From NCBI GenBank assembly GCA_021818665.1, contig JAKATQ010000038.1, positions 1 to 9,229 on the forward strand: 9,229 nt of DNA. The letters are read 5' to 3'. Below the pieces are notes generated by a model. The model was not told where the DNA came from and did not search any database. It saw nothing but the letters and a program-made list of their open reading frames with translations. This DNA is from Nanobdellota archaeon. Its GTDB lineage: Archaea > Nanobdellota > Nanobdellia > Parvarchaeales > Parvarchaeaceae. Below, one piece after another: positions 1 to 5,857 of this stretch. A program made the position numbers and the translations under genes. The first letter of the stretch is position 1. Each line of letters starts with the position of its first letter.

Positions 1-80
1 TAACTTGGTTATGATACCAGCCTTGGGTACTCAATAGTAAAGACCGTTGGTTGTTCCGGGTTCAAATCCCGGCCGCCCCA
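1..80 (+). tRNA. tRNA-Pro (UGG), 5'-truncated by the window edge, with a 17-nt archaeal intron
   Basis: Only the part from the D loop onward is present. The T arm is clear: CCGGG (56-60), loop TTCAAAT (61-67), CCCGG (68-72). The acceptor 3' strand CCGCCCC (73-79) follows, with discriminator A at 80 and no encoded CCA. The anticodon stem is CCAGC (17-21) with GTTGG (46-50). The loop reads C-T-TGG-G up to position 27, giving anticodon TGG at 24-26 and G37, as expected for proline. Loop and 3' stem are only contiguous if 28-44 is removed as an intron. The variable loop is TTGTT (51-55). Identity rests on the anticodon alone because the 5' half lies outside the window; the tRNA fold itself is secure. 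Confidence 0.88.
28..44 (+). other. tRNA intron at position 37/38 with bulge-helix-bulge motif
   Basis: The 17-nt insert folds into an archaeal splicing-endonuclease substrate. The anticodon stem stacks on a central helix C22-G42, T23-A41, T24-A40, with G25 opposite A39. A 3-nt bulge G26-G27-T28 lies on one side and A43-C44-C45 on the other. An inner helix A29-T38, C30-G37, T31-A36 closes a CAAT loop. Cuts after 27 and after 44, each between the second and third bulge base, restore a normal 7-nt anticodon loop. The mismatch in the central helix makes it a slightly relaxed motif. Confidence 0.8.
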
Positions 81-102
81 TCCAAGATAAAGGCCGCGAG
101 TC

Positions 103-109
103 TTTTTTT
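103..109 (+). terminator. T7 terminator after the tRNA
   Basis: A run of seven T residues begins 23 nt after the tRNA 3' end. T-runs terminate archaeal RNA polymerase without a strong hairpin, and none is evident here. It overlaps the stop codon of the convergent minus-strand gene. Confidence 0.5.
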
Positions 110-554
110 ATGTGCCAAAAGACTGTTTAGCCGTACCGAAGAGCTTCTCGTAGATTATCTCCACTTTAGACGGTTTCAGATAGTACCATGACTGCCCGGG
201 GGCCAGGATGCCATCTCTGCCGCTTGGCGCTTGCATTTTCTGTTTGTCTGCGTATTTTGCGGTTATAGGTCTGACTTCTCCTTCTATTTTGTACGCCTGG
301 CCTGATATCTGAAGACCCTCGAGCGGCTGGCCTGGCGCATCTGTTATAGTGATCGTTGCGGCGACTTCTTTGTTGTACAAAATCGCCGTTGAATGCCTGG
401 AAGCCTCTTCGGATATCCAGTACAGATTAAGGCCGTTATCGTTTACGTATACGATGTCGCTTACCCAAATGCCACCACTGTCCTGCGTTCCAAGACTCAT
501 CAGGAAACCCCTGTCAAGGATGGATTTTGCTATCCTGAAAAGTTCGTTCTGCAT
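108..554 (-). CDS. Pyridoxamine 5'-phosphate oxidase-fold (split-barrel flavin-binding) protein
   Basis: This is a protein of about 148 residues with the pattern of small PNPOx-like split-barrel proteins. An N-terminal helix (NELFRIAKSILDRG) is followed by a first strand (FLMSLGTQDSGG), then SDIVYVNDNGLNLYWISEE with RHS, the position where this family often contacts the flavin phosphate. Next come NKEVAATITITD and a C-terminal strand ending in YYLKPSKVEIIYEKLFG. Members bind FMN, F420 or haem and act as oxidoreductases or detoxification proteins; cofactor and substrate cannot be read here. It is the last gene of the operon with rpoN and the RAM protein. I chose the ATG at 554. A TTG at 566, overlapping the rpoN stop as TTGA, would add four residues and couple translation. 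There is no clear ribosome-binding site for either start. Confidence 0.8.
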   Translation of the reverse strand: MQNELFRIAKSILDRGFLMSLGTQDSGGIWVSDIVYVNDNGLNLYWISEEASRHSTAILYNKEVAATITITDAPGQPLEGLQISGQAYKIEGEVRPITAKYADKQKMQAPSGRDGILAPGQSWYYLKPSKVEIIYEKLFGTAKQSFGT

Positions 555-562
555 CGGGTACG

Positions 563-754
563 TCAATCCAGATTTGAGAAGTTTATTATGTTGTCTTCGT
601 CTATAGTGCCCAGAAACACGGCCCTGCAGCAGTAGCGTTTGAGCCCCAGCTCGTCTAGGGCTTCCTTAGGCGATTCGGCCTTCAGCTTATCCTTGTATTT
701 CTCCCACAGGTGCGCTATCGGCTTGCCGCAACTGTAACATCTTATCGGTATCAT
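563..754 (-). CDS. rpoN: DNA-directed RNA polymerase subunit N (Rpo10)
   Basis: This 63-residue protein is the archaeal homologue of eukaryotic Rpb10, a small zinc-binding subunit in the D-L-N-P assembly platform of RNA polymerase. The family signature is complete. It has the invariant MIPIRCYSCGKP start with C6 and C9, and the C42-C43 pair in LKRYCCR, which together form the atypical zinc site. Length is normal for the family. The ATG at 754 overlaps the stop of the upstream RAM gene as ATGA, so translation is probably coupled. In many archaea rpoN sits with rpl13 and rps9; here it sits between a RAM protein and a flavin-fold protein, which is a different context. It is the strongest single marker that the DNA is archaeal. 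Confidence 0.98.
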   Translation of the reverse strand: MIPIRCYSCGKPIAHLWEKYKDKLKAESPKEALDELGLKRYCCRAVFLGTIDEDNIINFSNLD

Positions 755-981
755 ACTGCGAGTTCTATGAGCGTGACTGTCCTTAGGACGCCGTGTTTTT
801 GCCTTAGCGATTTCACGAAGTTCTGTATGCCGACCGTATTGATGCTCTGCACTATGAAGACCATGTCATATTCACCGTAGACCTGCATGGCTGCTGTGAC
901 CTCTTTCAATCCCTTTATGGAATCGAATATCTTCTCCGTGCGTCTGGGTTCGGTGTCGACGAGTACGACGGCTCTGACCAT
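751..981 (-). CDS. Stand-alone Lrp/AsnC effector-binding (RAM) domain protein
   Basis: This 76-residue protein consists only of the RAM/AsnC_trans_reg ferredoxin-like fold and lacks the helix-turn-helix domain of full Lrp regulators. Visible elements are the first strand VRAVVLVDT, a helix (EKIFDSIKGL), a strand with EVTAAMQVYGEYDMVFIV in which the GEYD turn is typical of the family, a second helix (IQNFVKSLRQ) and the last strand (VLRTVTLIEL). Such proteins form dimers or octamers and bind amino acids, sometimes modulating partner regulators. The ligand is unknown here. It is the first gene of the operon, with a good TATA box 26 nt upstream of its ATG, so the message is probably leaderless. 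Its stop overlaps the rpoN start by four bases. Confidence 0.9.
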   Translation of the reverse strand: MVRAVVLVDTEPRRTEKIFDSIKGLKEVTAAMQVYGEYDMVFIVQSINTVGIQNFVKSLRQKHGVLRTVTLIELAV

Positions 982-1003
982 CCAATTTATTGGGCCCTTA
1001 CAC

Positions 1004-1011
1004 TATATAAA
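1004..1011 (-). promoter_or_regulatory. TATA box (TTTATATA) of the RAM-rpoN operon
   Basis: On the minus strand the box reads TTTATATA, preceded by the purine-rich GTAAGA, a possible BRE. Its centre is about 26 nt upstream of the ATG at 981, which places transcription start at or next to the start codon. The stop codon of the upstream glycosyltransferase fragment directly abuts it. Confidence 0.7.
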
Positions 1012-1013
1012 TC

Positions 1014-1316
1014 TTACAGGCGCCGTCGACGATTTTTGTTCAGGACATTCCTGTAAACGTCTATAGTCTTCCTCGCGGCGTAGTGGCCGCCGCACTTTTC
1101 TACGTCTCTGTAGGCCTCCTCGACGTCTACGCTCTTCCAGGCCCTTTCCTCCAGCATCCTAGTGAGGTCCTGCTCGTCCTTGAACTGCAGCGTGTGCTTC
1201 TTAACGATGTCCGTTATCTCGCCTTTCTCATACGTTACTACGGGGACCTTGCACTTCTTCGCCTCCATCGCGGGCATGCCGAACCCTTCCCACGTCGACG
1301 GAAACGCGATTCCCGG
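1014..1316 (-). pseudogene. C-terminal fragment of a GT4-type glycosyltransferase
   Basis: Read on the minus strand from about 1316, the translation runs through FPSTWEGFGMPAMEAKKC. This is the nucleotide-sugar-binding EX7E region that also occurs in the three intact glycosyltransferases of this window. It continues to a normal C terminus with HTLQFKDEQDLTRMLEERAW. Upstream of the FPS motif the frame stays open to a stop near 1430, but the residues no longer resemble a glycosyltransferase and there is no plausible start codon with homology. The first ATG (1277) lies inside the catalytic motif, so a protein begun there would lack the first catalytic glutamate. The N-terminal Rossmann domain is missing. 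It is best read as the truncated tail of a lost gene, possibly the same gene whose N-terminal piece lies at 6525-6941. Confidence 0.85.
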
Positions 1317-1395
1317 CAGGACTCCTGCCGAGGAAGCAGAACTTGTAAAGTATTACAAAGATGGCGATTGGTTTGGACGGCGGAAACGACGGGTC

Positions 1396-1421
1396 GAGAG
1401 GGCTTCGCTCTCTTTTTATTT
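1396..1421 (+). terminator. Possible hairpin-T-run terminator on the plus strand
   Basis: GAGAG (1396-1400) pairs with CTCTC (1408-1412) across a 7-nt loop and is followed by TTTTTATTT. It resembles an intrinsic terminator for plus-strand transcription. It follows a coding-like plus-strand stretch, but no complete plus-strand gene is present, so it may be a relic or chance. Confidence 0.25.
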
Positions 1422-1430
1422 GGCTTTATA

Positions 1431-1449
1431 CATCAACCGTATTTGGTAA
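1431..1449. repeat. Left copy of an imperfect 19-bp direct repeat
   Basis: CATCAACCGTATTTGGTAA matches CACCAACCGTATTTAGTGA at 6513-6531 at 16 of 19 positions, including an uninterrupted 11-bp core CAACCGTATTT. It lies between the C-terminal glycosyltransferase fragment and the first intact glycosyltransferase. A match this good could arise by chance in a window of this length; its position is what makes it worth recording. Confidence 0.4.
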
Positions 1450-1460
1450 CAGTGCCTTGT

Positions 1461-2561
1461 TTAGTTATTCCTTGCTATAACATTTTTATATATTTTTATC
1501 ATTTTTCGCGCGATGTCATTCTCGTCGCACGCCTTCGCGTCCAGAATCGCTTTCTTGGTGTTTATTTTCTTCCATCCTATGTTCTCCAGCATCCTTGTTA
1601 AGTCCGCCTCGTCCTTGAACTGGAGAGTATGTCTCTTTACGACGTCGGGGAGGGCCCCCTTCGCATAAGTTATGACCGGCACCCCGCACTTCTTGGCCTC
1701 CATAACCGGCATCCCAAAACCCTCCCAAATGGAAGGGAAAACGAAAACATCAAATGAACTAAGAACCCGTGGGATTTTTTCTGTCGGAACGAATCCAAAG
1801 TATTTTATCCTTTTGTCGTCGCCTACCTTAAAAGGAAGCGTACCTCCATAAAGATGCAATTCAAGGTTTTTGTTCGTCGTCTTCTTGAACGCGTCTATTA
1901 GAATACGGGCGTTCTTGTTCGGTAGATAGCTGCTAAGATGACCGATTATTATTTTTCTCTTAGTCTTTCTTGTGCGGATGCGCCTGAAATGTTCGCTTAC
2001 TATTGGATACACGACAACACACTTGTTTTTGTCTATCTTGAATCTCTTGCTCAATTCGTCCCGCGTGTTTTCGCTAGCGCAGATAAATTTGCTGGCATGG
2101 TTTATGACAAATTTGGTCGCGAAATGCCTTATAACGAGAGAAAGTGGCGTACCTATTATTAGGAGGGGCTTTTTAATGAATGCGAGGGGGTTGGTATACT
2201 GCCGCATAATCCTTATCGTCTCGTTCGTGCCCCTAAACATATCTAAATCGTGCACAGTCACGATAAACTTTGAACTTAGAAGTTTTCGTCTTCCTAATAT
2301 GACGTCTCTGATAATAAAGCCTGGATCAAGATAGTGTATAACGTCTGGACTTTCTACAAGTTTCCTCACACGTATTGGGGTACACTGCCGGCGCGGTGTC
2401 ATAAAAACGTTGCCTTTCACTAACGGGTACATGTAAAAATCCAGATCCGACTTCTGTTTTTGGAGCGCTTTCGCCAGCCTTACTCCATACTCTATTATTC
2501 CCAACCCACTATGCTCATTAAAACTGATTGAAACCAGTTTCACAATGCGTTTATTTTTCAT
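1461..2561 (-). CDS. GT-B glycosyltransferase, family 4 type (third intact copy of the cluster)
   Basis: This 366-residue protein fits a retaining GT-B transferase that moves a sugar from a nucleotide donor onto a lipid or glycan acceptor. The N-terminal acceptor domain opens with KLVSISFNEHSGLGIIEYGV (residues 8-27), has HYLDPGF (76-82) and VTVHDLDMF (101-109), a probable catalytic-histidine segment. A hinge region near 184-189 (VYPIVS) leads into the donor domain: GHLSSYLPNKN (207-217), LHLYGG (235-240), then FPSIWEGFGMPVMEAKKC with E280 and E288 forming the EX7E motif. There is no signal peptide or membrane segment, so it should act at the cytoplasmic membrane face. It is 49 bp downstream of the next glycosyltransferase and may also have its own weak promoter. 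Donor and acceptor are unknown. Confidence 0.92.
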   Translation of the reverse strand: MKNKRIVKLVSISFNEHSGLGIIEYGVRLAKALQKQKSDLDFYMYPLVKGNVFMTPRRQCTPIRVRKLVESPDVIHYLDPGFIIRDVILGRRKLLSSKFIVTVHDLDMFRGTNETIRIMRQYTNPLAFIKKPLLIIGTPLSLVIRHFATKFVINHASKFICASENTRDELSKRFKIDKNKCVVVYPIVSEHFRRIRTRKTKRKIIIGHLSSYLPNKNARILIDAFKKTTNKNLELHLYGGTLPFKVGDDKRIKYFGFVPTEKIPRVLSSFDVFVFPSIWEGFGMPVMEAKKCGVPVITYAKGALPDVVKRHTLQFKDEADLTRMLENIGWKKINTKKAILDAKACDENDIARKMIKIYKNVIARNN

Positions 2562-2580
2562 AATTTTTGGATGTTTTATC

Positions 2581-2588
2581 TTAAATAA
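2581..2588 (-). promoter_or_regulatory. Possible TATA box (TTATTTAA) for the 1461-2561 glycosyltransferase
   Basis: TTATTTAA on the minus strand is centred about 23-24 nt upstream of the ATG at 2561, slightly closer than the other boxes in this window. The intergenic gap is only 49 bp, so read-through from the upstream gene is equally likely. Confidence 0.35.
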
Positions 2589-2610
2589 GATGCTTTAGTC
2601 AGAATACATA

Positions 2611-3753
2611 TTAAAATTTAAAGGCGGATTGTTTTGCGCGCCCGTGGACGGCGTTACGACCTAAATTTTTATCTACAACGAGAAGCGACTCATACGTACG
2701 TATAATGCGTTTCGCGACGTAGTCTTCCTTGCACTTCTTAATGTCGCTATAAGCCTTTTTTGTGTCCAGTTTTTCCCATGCACTCATCCGTATCATATTC
2801 GCAAGATCATCCTCGTCCTTGAACTGAAGGGTGTTCTGCTTCACTATCCTCGGCAGTTCCGCCCCAGCGTAAGTTATAACGGGAACCTTGCATCTTTTAG
2901 CCTCCATCACGGGCATGCCAAAGCCTTCCCACAAAGAGGGAAAAACAAAAACATCGAACGAATTTAGAACGCTTGGTATTTTTTCGGTAAGAATAAATCC
3001 ATAATATTTTATTCTCTTGTCGTCATCTATCTTAAATGGCATCCCCGAGCCATACAAATGTAGCTCAAGGTTTTTATTGCTGGTTTTTTTGAATGCTCTT
3101 ATCAAAACCTCCACATTCTTGTTCGGGAGATAGCTACTGAAGTGCCCAATAACTGTCTTTTTATTGCCGTGTCCTTTACGCGATGGTTTAAATGCTCCGT
3201 CTATGATAGGGTATATTACTTTGCACTTTTTTGGGTTTATCCTGTATTTCTCTACTACGCGGTCCCGCGTGTTTTCGCTCACACATATTATCATGTCCGC
3301 TTTTTTGACGACGTAACGGGTAACAATTTTCTCTACAGGCGTAGCGAATGGGGAGGTTAACACAAAAAACGGTCTTTTCAAAATATAGGTTTTTGCGGTT
3401 TTTGCTATCGCAAACAAAAAATCTGCAACGTGCAGATCGTGTATCGTCACAACTAACTTTGCTCTTTTTTTGCGCCACACGCCACGCAACAGGTCTTTTG
3501 TTATAAATCCTGGGTCTAGATAATGTATAATGTCCGGTTCTGCGGCCCTCTGCGTATGTAGAGAAGTGTCATAAAAACCCGCGGGAATATTGTAGATATT
3601 GCTCTTCATGAGCGGCACAAAATAAAAGTTTAAACCACTATTCTGCTGCCTTAAGGCCTTCGCAAGCCTAACACCGTATTCAACTATCCCTATGCCGCTA
3701 TGCTCAGCAAACTGGGCTGAAACCAGTTCAACGTCGCGTCCTTTCTTTGTCAT
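2611..3753 (-). CDS. GT-B glycosyltransferase, family 4 type (second intact copy of the cluster)
   Basis: This 380-residue paralogue of the flanking enzymes has the same domain order. ELVSAQFAEHSGIGIVEYGV (residues 9-28), HYLDPGF (77-83) and VTIHDLH (102-108) lie in the acceptor domain. GHFSSYLPNKN (203-213), LHLYG (231-235) and FPSLWEGFGMPVMEAKRC with EX7E at E276/E284 lie in the donor domain. Its start overlaps the end of the upstream glycosyltransferase by 26 bp in another frame, which implies co-transcription and probable translational coupling. The start is supported by alignment of its first residues with those of the downstream copy. Residues 276-314 are encoded by DNA identical to that of the upstream copy, while the rest has diverged strongly. 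The C terminus has a short basic tail (GRNAVHGRAKQ) not seen in the others. Specific sugar unknown. Confidence 0.92.
   Translation of the reverse strand: MTKKGRDVELVSAQFAEHSGIGIVEYGVRLAKALRQQNSGLNFYFVPLMKSNIYNIPAGFYDTSLHTQRAAEPDIIHYLDPGFITKDLLRGVWRKKRAKLVVTIHDLHVADFLFAIAKTAKTYILKRPFFVLTSPFATPVEKIVTRYVVKKADMIICVSENTRDRVVEKYRINPKKCKVIYPIIDGAFKPSRKGHGNKKTVIGHFSSYLPNKNVEVLIRAFKKTSNKNLELHLYGSGMPFKIDDDKRIKYYGFILTEKIPSVLNSFDVFVFPSLWEGFGMPVMEAKRCKVPVITYAGAELPRIVKQNTLQFKDEDDLANMIRMSAWEKLDTKKAYSDIKKCKEDYVAKRIIRTYESLLVVDKNLGRNAVHGRAKQSAFKF
2811..2928. repeat. 118-bp perfect duplicate within the glycosyltransferase gene, copy A
   Basis: These 118 bases are identical to 3889-4006. They encode 39 residues from the first catalytic glutamate through HTL-equivalent QNTLQFKDE. 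Flanking sequence diverges immediately at both ends, so only this tract has been homogenised. Confidence 0.95.
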
Positions 3754-4855
3754 CGTTTAATATCTCCTTGTATATTTTTATAAGTTGGGCTAGGATTCTC
3801 TCCTCATCGCACCTCTTTGCATCCAGATAAGCTTCTTTGATATTGACTTTTTCCCATGCAGAGGAATCCAGAATCCTAGTCAAGTCTCCCTCGTCCTTGA
3901 ACTGAAGGGTGTTCTGCTTCACTATCCTCGGCAGTTCCGCCCCAGCGTAAGTTATAACGGGAACCTTGCATCTTTTAGCCTCCATCACGGGCATGCCAAA
4001 GCCTTCTATAATGGACGGGAAAACAAAGACGTCAAAAGAGTTGAAAACGGCGTTCATCCGCTTCTGTGGGACCTTGCCGAAGTATTTTATCCGTTTGTAC
4101 GGCGTTCTAAACCTTGTCAAATTGCCGCCGTAGAGATGCAGTTCCAACCATGGGTTTGAAGCTGCTTGGAACGCCCTCACCAGAACACCAACGTTCTTAT
4201 GCCGATGGTAGCTACTGATATGACCGATTATTACCTTAGACGAACGTCTCCTTTTTAACGGCTTGAATGAGGCATCTATTATAGGGTATACAACGTCTAT
4301 TTTAGATCCATCTATGCCCGTCTTGCTTATTATCTTGGTCTTTGTGAGCTCACTAACCGCGATTATGTGGTCGGAGTACCTAAGAGCAAACGGTACTATA
4401 ATCCTCCATCCAAATTCTATAAAGCCACGCATTATTCGCTCGTCTATGCGTGCGAATGTCCCCGACGGACTCGAGTAACCAATCAGCCATTCAACGGGGT
4501 TCGTGTACGCAGAGTATAAATCGTGGATGGAAACCGCCGTCTTGCATCCTGGCATCAGAAAACTTAACGCCGCCTGCGCCGGCTCGGTGTAGTGTATCAG
4601 ATCAAAGAGCGGCCTTCTTTTTGTCGCCAGACAAAACAGGTTTTTGAATATGTATCTTATATACGCAAAGCTGAACTGATTTATCACCGTTAGCTCCATG
4701 CCGAGGTTCTTTCTCTTTCCAATCGCGCCTACCAATCTGGAGCAATACTGTGCTATCCCTGAAGTGGACAGCGCACCCCTCGTGTTCTTTAATGTCGTAA
4801 AAACGCCGATTTTAAATTTTGGCGTGTGTACCTTTTTGCGTCGAATCGGTATCAT
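3728..4855 (-). CDS. GT-B glycosyltransferase, family 4 type (first of three in the cluster, most divergent)
   Basis: This 375-residue enzyme has an N-terminal domain less like the other two: KIGVFTTLKNTRGALSTSGI (residues 15-34) replaces the KLVS..EHSG start, and the acceptor-domain histidine segment is VSIHDLYSAY (108-117). The donor domain is conserved, with GHISSYHRHKN (211-221), LHLYGG (239-244) and FPSIIEGFGMPVMEAKRC carrying EX7E at E284/E292. Eleven bases separate it from the upstream UPF0104 gene. AGGT is centred about 8 nt before the ATG and can pair with the 16S 3' end, supporting this start. The divergent acceptor half with a conserved donor half suggests a different acceptor but perhaps a similar sugar donor; this is inference. 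Its last 26 bp overlap the next gene. Confidence 0.92.
   Translation of the reverse strand: MIPIRRKKVHTPKFKIGVFTTLKNTRGALSTSGIAQYCSRLVGAIGKRKNLGMELTVINQFSFAYIRYIFKNLFCLATKRRPLFDLIHYTEPAQAALSFLMPGCKTAVSIHDLYSAYTNPVEWLIGYSSPSGTFARIDERIMRGFIEFGWRIIVPFALRYSDHIIAVSELTKTKIISKTGIDGSKIDVVYPIIDASFKPLKRRRSSKVIIGHISSYHRHKNVGVLVRAFQAASNPWLELHLYGGNLTRFRTPYKRIKYFGKVPQKRMNAVFNSFDVFVFPSIIEGFGMPVMEAKRCKVPVITYAGAELPRIVKQNTLQFKDEGDLTRILDSSAWEKVNIKEAYLDAKRCDEERILAQLIKIYKEILNDDKERTRR
3889..4006. repeat. 118-bp perfect duplicate within the glycosyltransferase gene, copy B
   Basis: Identical to 2811-2928 over all 118 bases, in the same orientation and at the equivalent codons. The two copies start 1078 bp apart. 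Identity breaks off sharply on both sides. Confidence 0.95.
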
Positions 4856-4866
4856 TAACTAACCTT

Positions 4867-5826
4867 TCATTGTCTTATTAAATTTTCCCTAGTCAAAAAA
4901 TCAAGTGATACCAGACATCCATAGCCGAACAGCGGCAAAATTATATTCATGAAAAGCCGGTATATCAAGATAACGGACAGGCCGATTACACCCGGTACAC
5001 CTATTATCGTCATGAACGCTATGAACGAAAGGTCGAGAGACCCCAGGCTCAGTGGCAATAAAGACAGCAGTCCAATCATGTCCGCTAGTGAAAAGAAGAA
5101 TATCACGCTAAACAGAGACACTTGCTGGTCAAATGCCAGCAATAGGAAATACACAAAAAGATTTTCGCATATCAGTAACGGGAAATAGGACGCGGTTTCT
5201 ACTAAGATATCTTTCTGCGACAAAAATGCCCCTGTTTTCCTTATATTTTCAAGGTAGCCCAGCCCTGCGTGGATTAACTTTGACTTAAACCTGCGGTTTA
5301 GCGACCGTATAAAACTGATTACGCGCCCAACGAACCTATCTCGCCCCAAGAAAGACATCGAAAGATACAACACGATAGCAAGTGCGATTACATACGGTAT
5401 AAAAACGGACACAAAAAAGGAAGCAAACAGTGCCATGAACACGAGCCCCAAGAAACCAGTAAGACCGGTGGAAATTATTATACTGCCGGAAAAAAGATGC
5501 GCATTTTTCTTGAACCTTGACAGATGCTTCAATGAGATGAACTGGTATATCAATGGCAGCATCGCAAGATTAAAGTAAGCCTGCATCATGAGAAAGCTGT
5601 GCAAGATGCCCATCCTGATTCTCACTCTTCTCATAATATATGCCCACGGCAGGTATCTAAGCAGCGTATAAGCAATAAACGCCAATATGGCGGTTAGGAA
5701 ATATACCGATTTTAATTGTACCAGGGCACGTATCGCGCCACCGAAGTTATAACTGCTTATCAAAATCACCAAAAGCACCACTCCTATCGTCAAGGCGACA
5801 AGCCGTGCTGCGTTTTGCAGTTGCAT
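4867..5826 (-). CDS. UPF0104 / LPG-synthase-TM-like integral membrane protein (flippase-like), cluster copy
   Basis: This 319-residue polytopic membrane protein has about eight hydrophobic spans. Approximate positions are 8-26, 40-57, 77-97, 113-137, 140-159, 212-232, 236-258 and 265-305, with a basic cytoplasmic-type loop at 162-184. It resembles the PF03706/UPF0104 family, which includes membrane domains of lysylphosphatidylglycerol synthase and archaeal proteins tied to glycan assembly. It is clearly paralogous to the protein at 7018-8028: both carry LPW near residue 60, FLSQxDIL near 201, and a late P-rich loop. In this copy that loop reads LLPLSLGSLD (256-265), losing one of the glycines seen in the paralogue. 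As first gene of the glycosyltransferase operon it may move or position the lipid-linked substrate. Function is inferred from family and neighbourhood. Confidence 0.85.
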   Translation of the reverse strand: MQLQNAARLVALTIGVVLLVILISSYNFGGAIRALVQLKSVYFLTAILAFIAYTLLRYLPWAYIMRRVRIRMGILHSFLMMQAYFNLAMLPLIYQFISLKHLSRFKKNAHLFSGSIIISTGLTGFLGLVFMALFASFFVSVFIPYVIALAIVLYLSMSFLGRDRFVGRVISFIRSLNRRFKSKLIHAGLGYLENIRKTGAFLSQKDILVETASYFPLLICENLFVYFLLLAFDQQVSLFSVIFFFSLADMIGLLSLLPLSLGSLDLSFIAFMTIIGVPGVIGLSVILIYRLFMNIILPLFGYGCLVSLDFLTRENLIRQ

Positions 5827-5846
5827 TATAGATTATAATCAGATTA

Positions 5847-5854
5847 ATATTTAA
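5847..5854 (-). promoter_or_regulatory. Probable TATA box (TTAAATAT) of the glycan operon
   Basis: On the minus strand TTAAATAT, within GTTAAATATTAATC, is centred about 24-25 nt upstream of the ATG at 5826. This spacing gives a nearly leaderless transcript and fits the other start sites in the window. Confidence 0.5.
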
Positions 5855-5857
5855 CTT

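Noticed and set aside
23..34. Short hairpin TTGGG with CTCAA as an alternative tRNA fold without an intron
   Set aside because: It leaves a two-base loop and no usable anticodon stem, whereas removing 28-44 gives a full proline-type anticodon arm with a bulge-helix-bulge motif.
1014..1277. A functional 87-residue gene starting at ATG 1277
   Set aside because: Homology to the paralogues continues upstream of that ATG through FPSTWEGFG, and the ATG lies within the catalytic motif, so this is a truncated tail and not a small gene.
1083..1601. Long plus-strand open frame across the glycosyltransferase fragment and the next gene's tail
   Set aside because: It runs antisense to clear glycosyltransferase coding sequence at both ends and shows no recognisable domain; only the short 1290-1449 part is kept, as a possible relic.
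3728..3753. The 26-bp overlap between two glycosyltransferases as a sign of a wrong start or sequencing error
   Set aside because: The downstream start matches the N termini of its paralogues and the upstream stop falls at a normal family length, so the overlap looks genuine.
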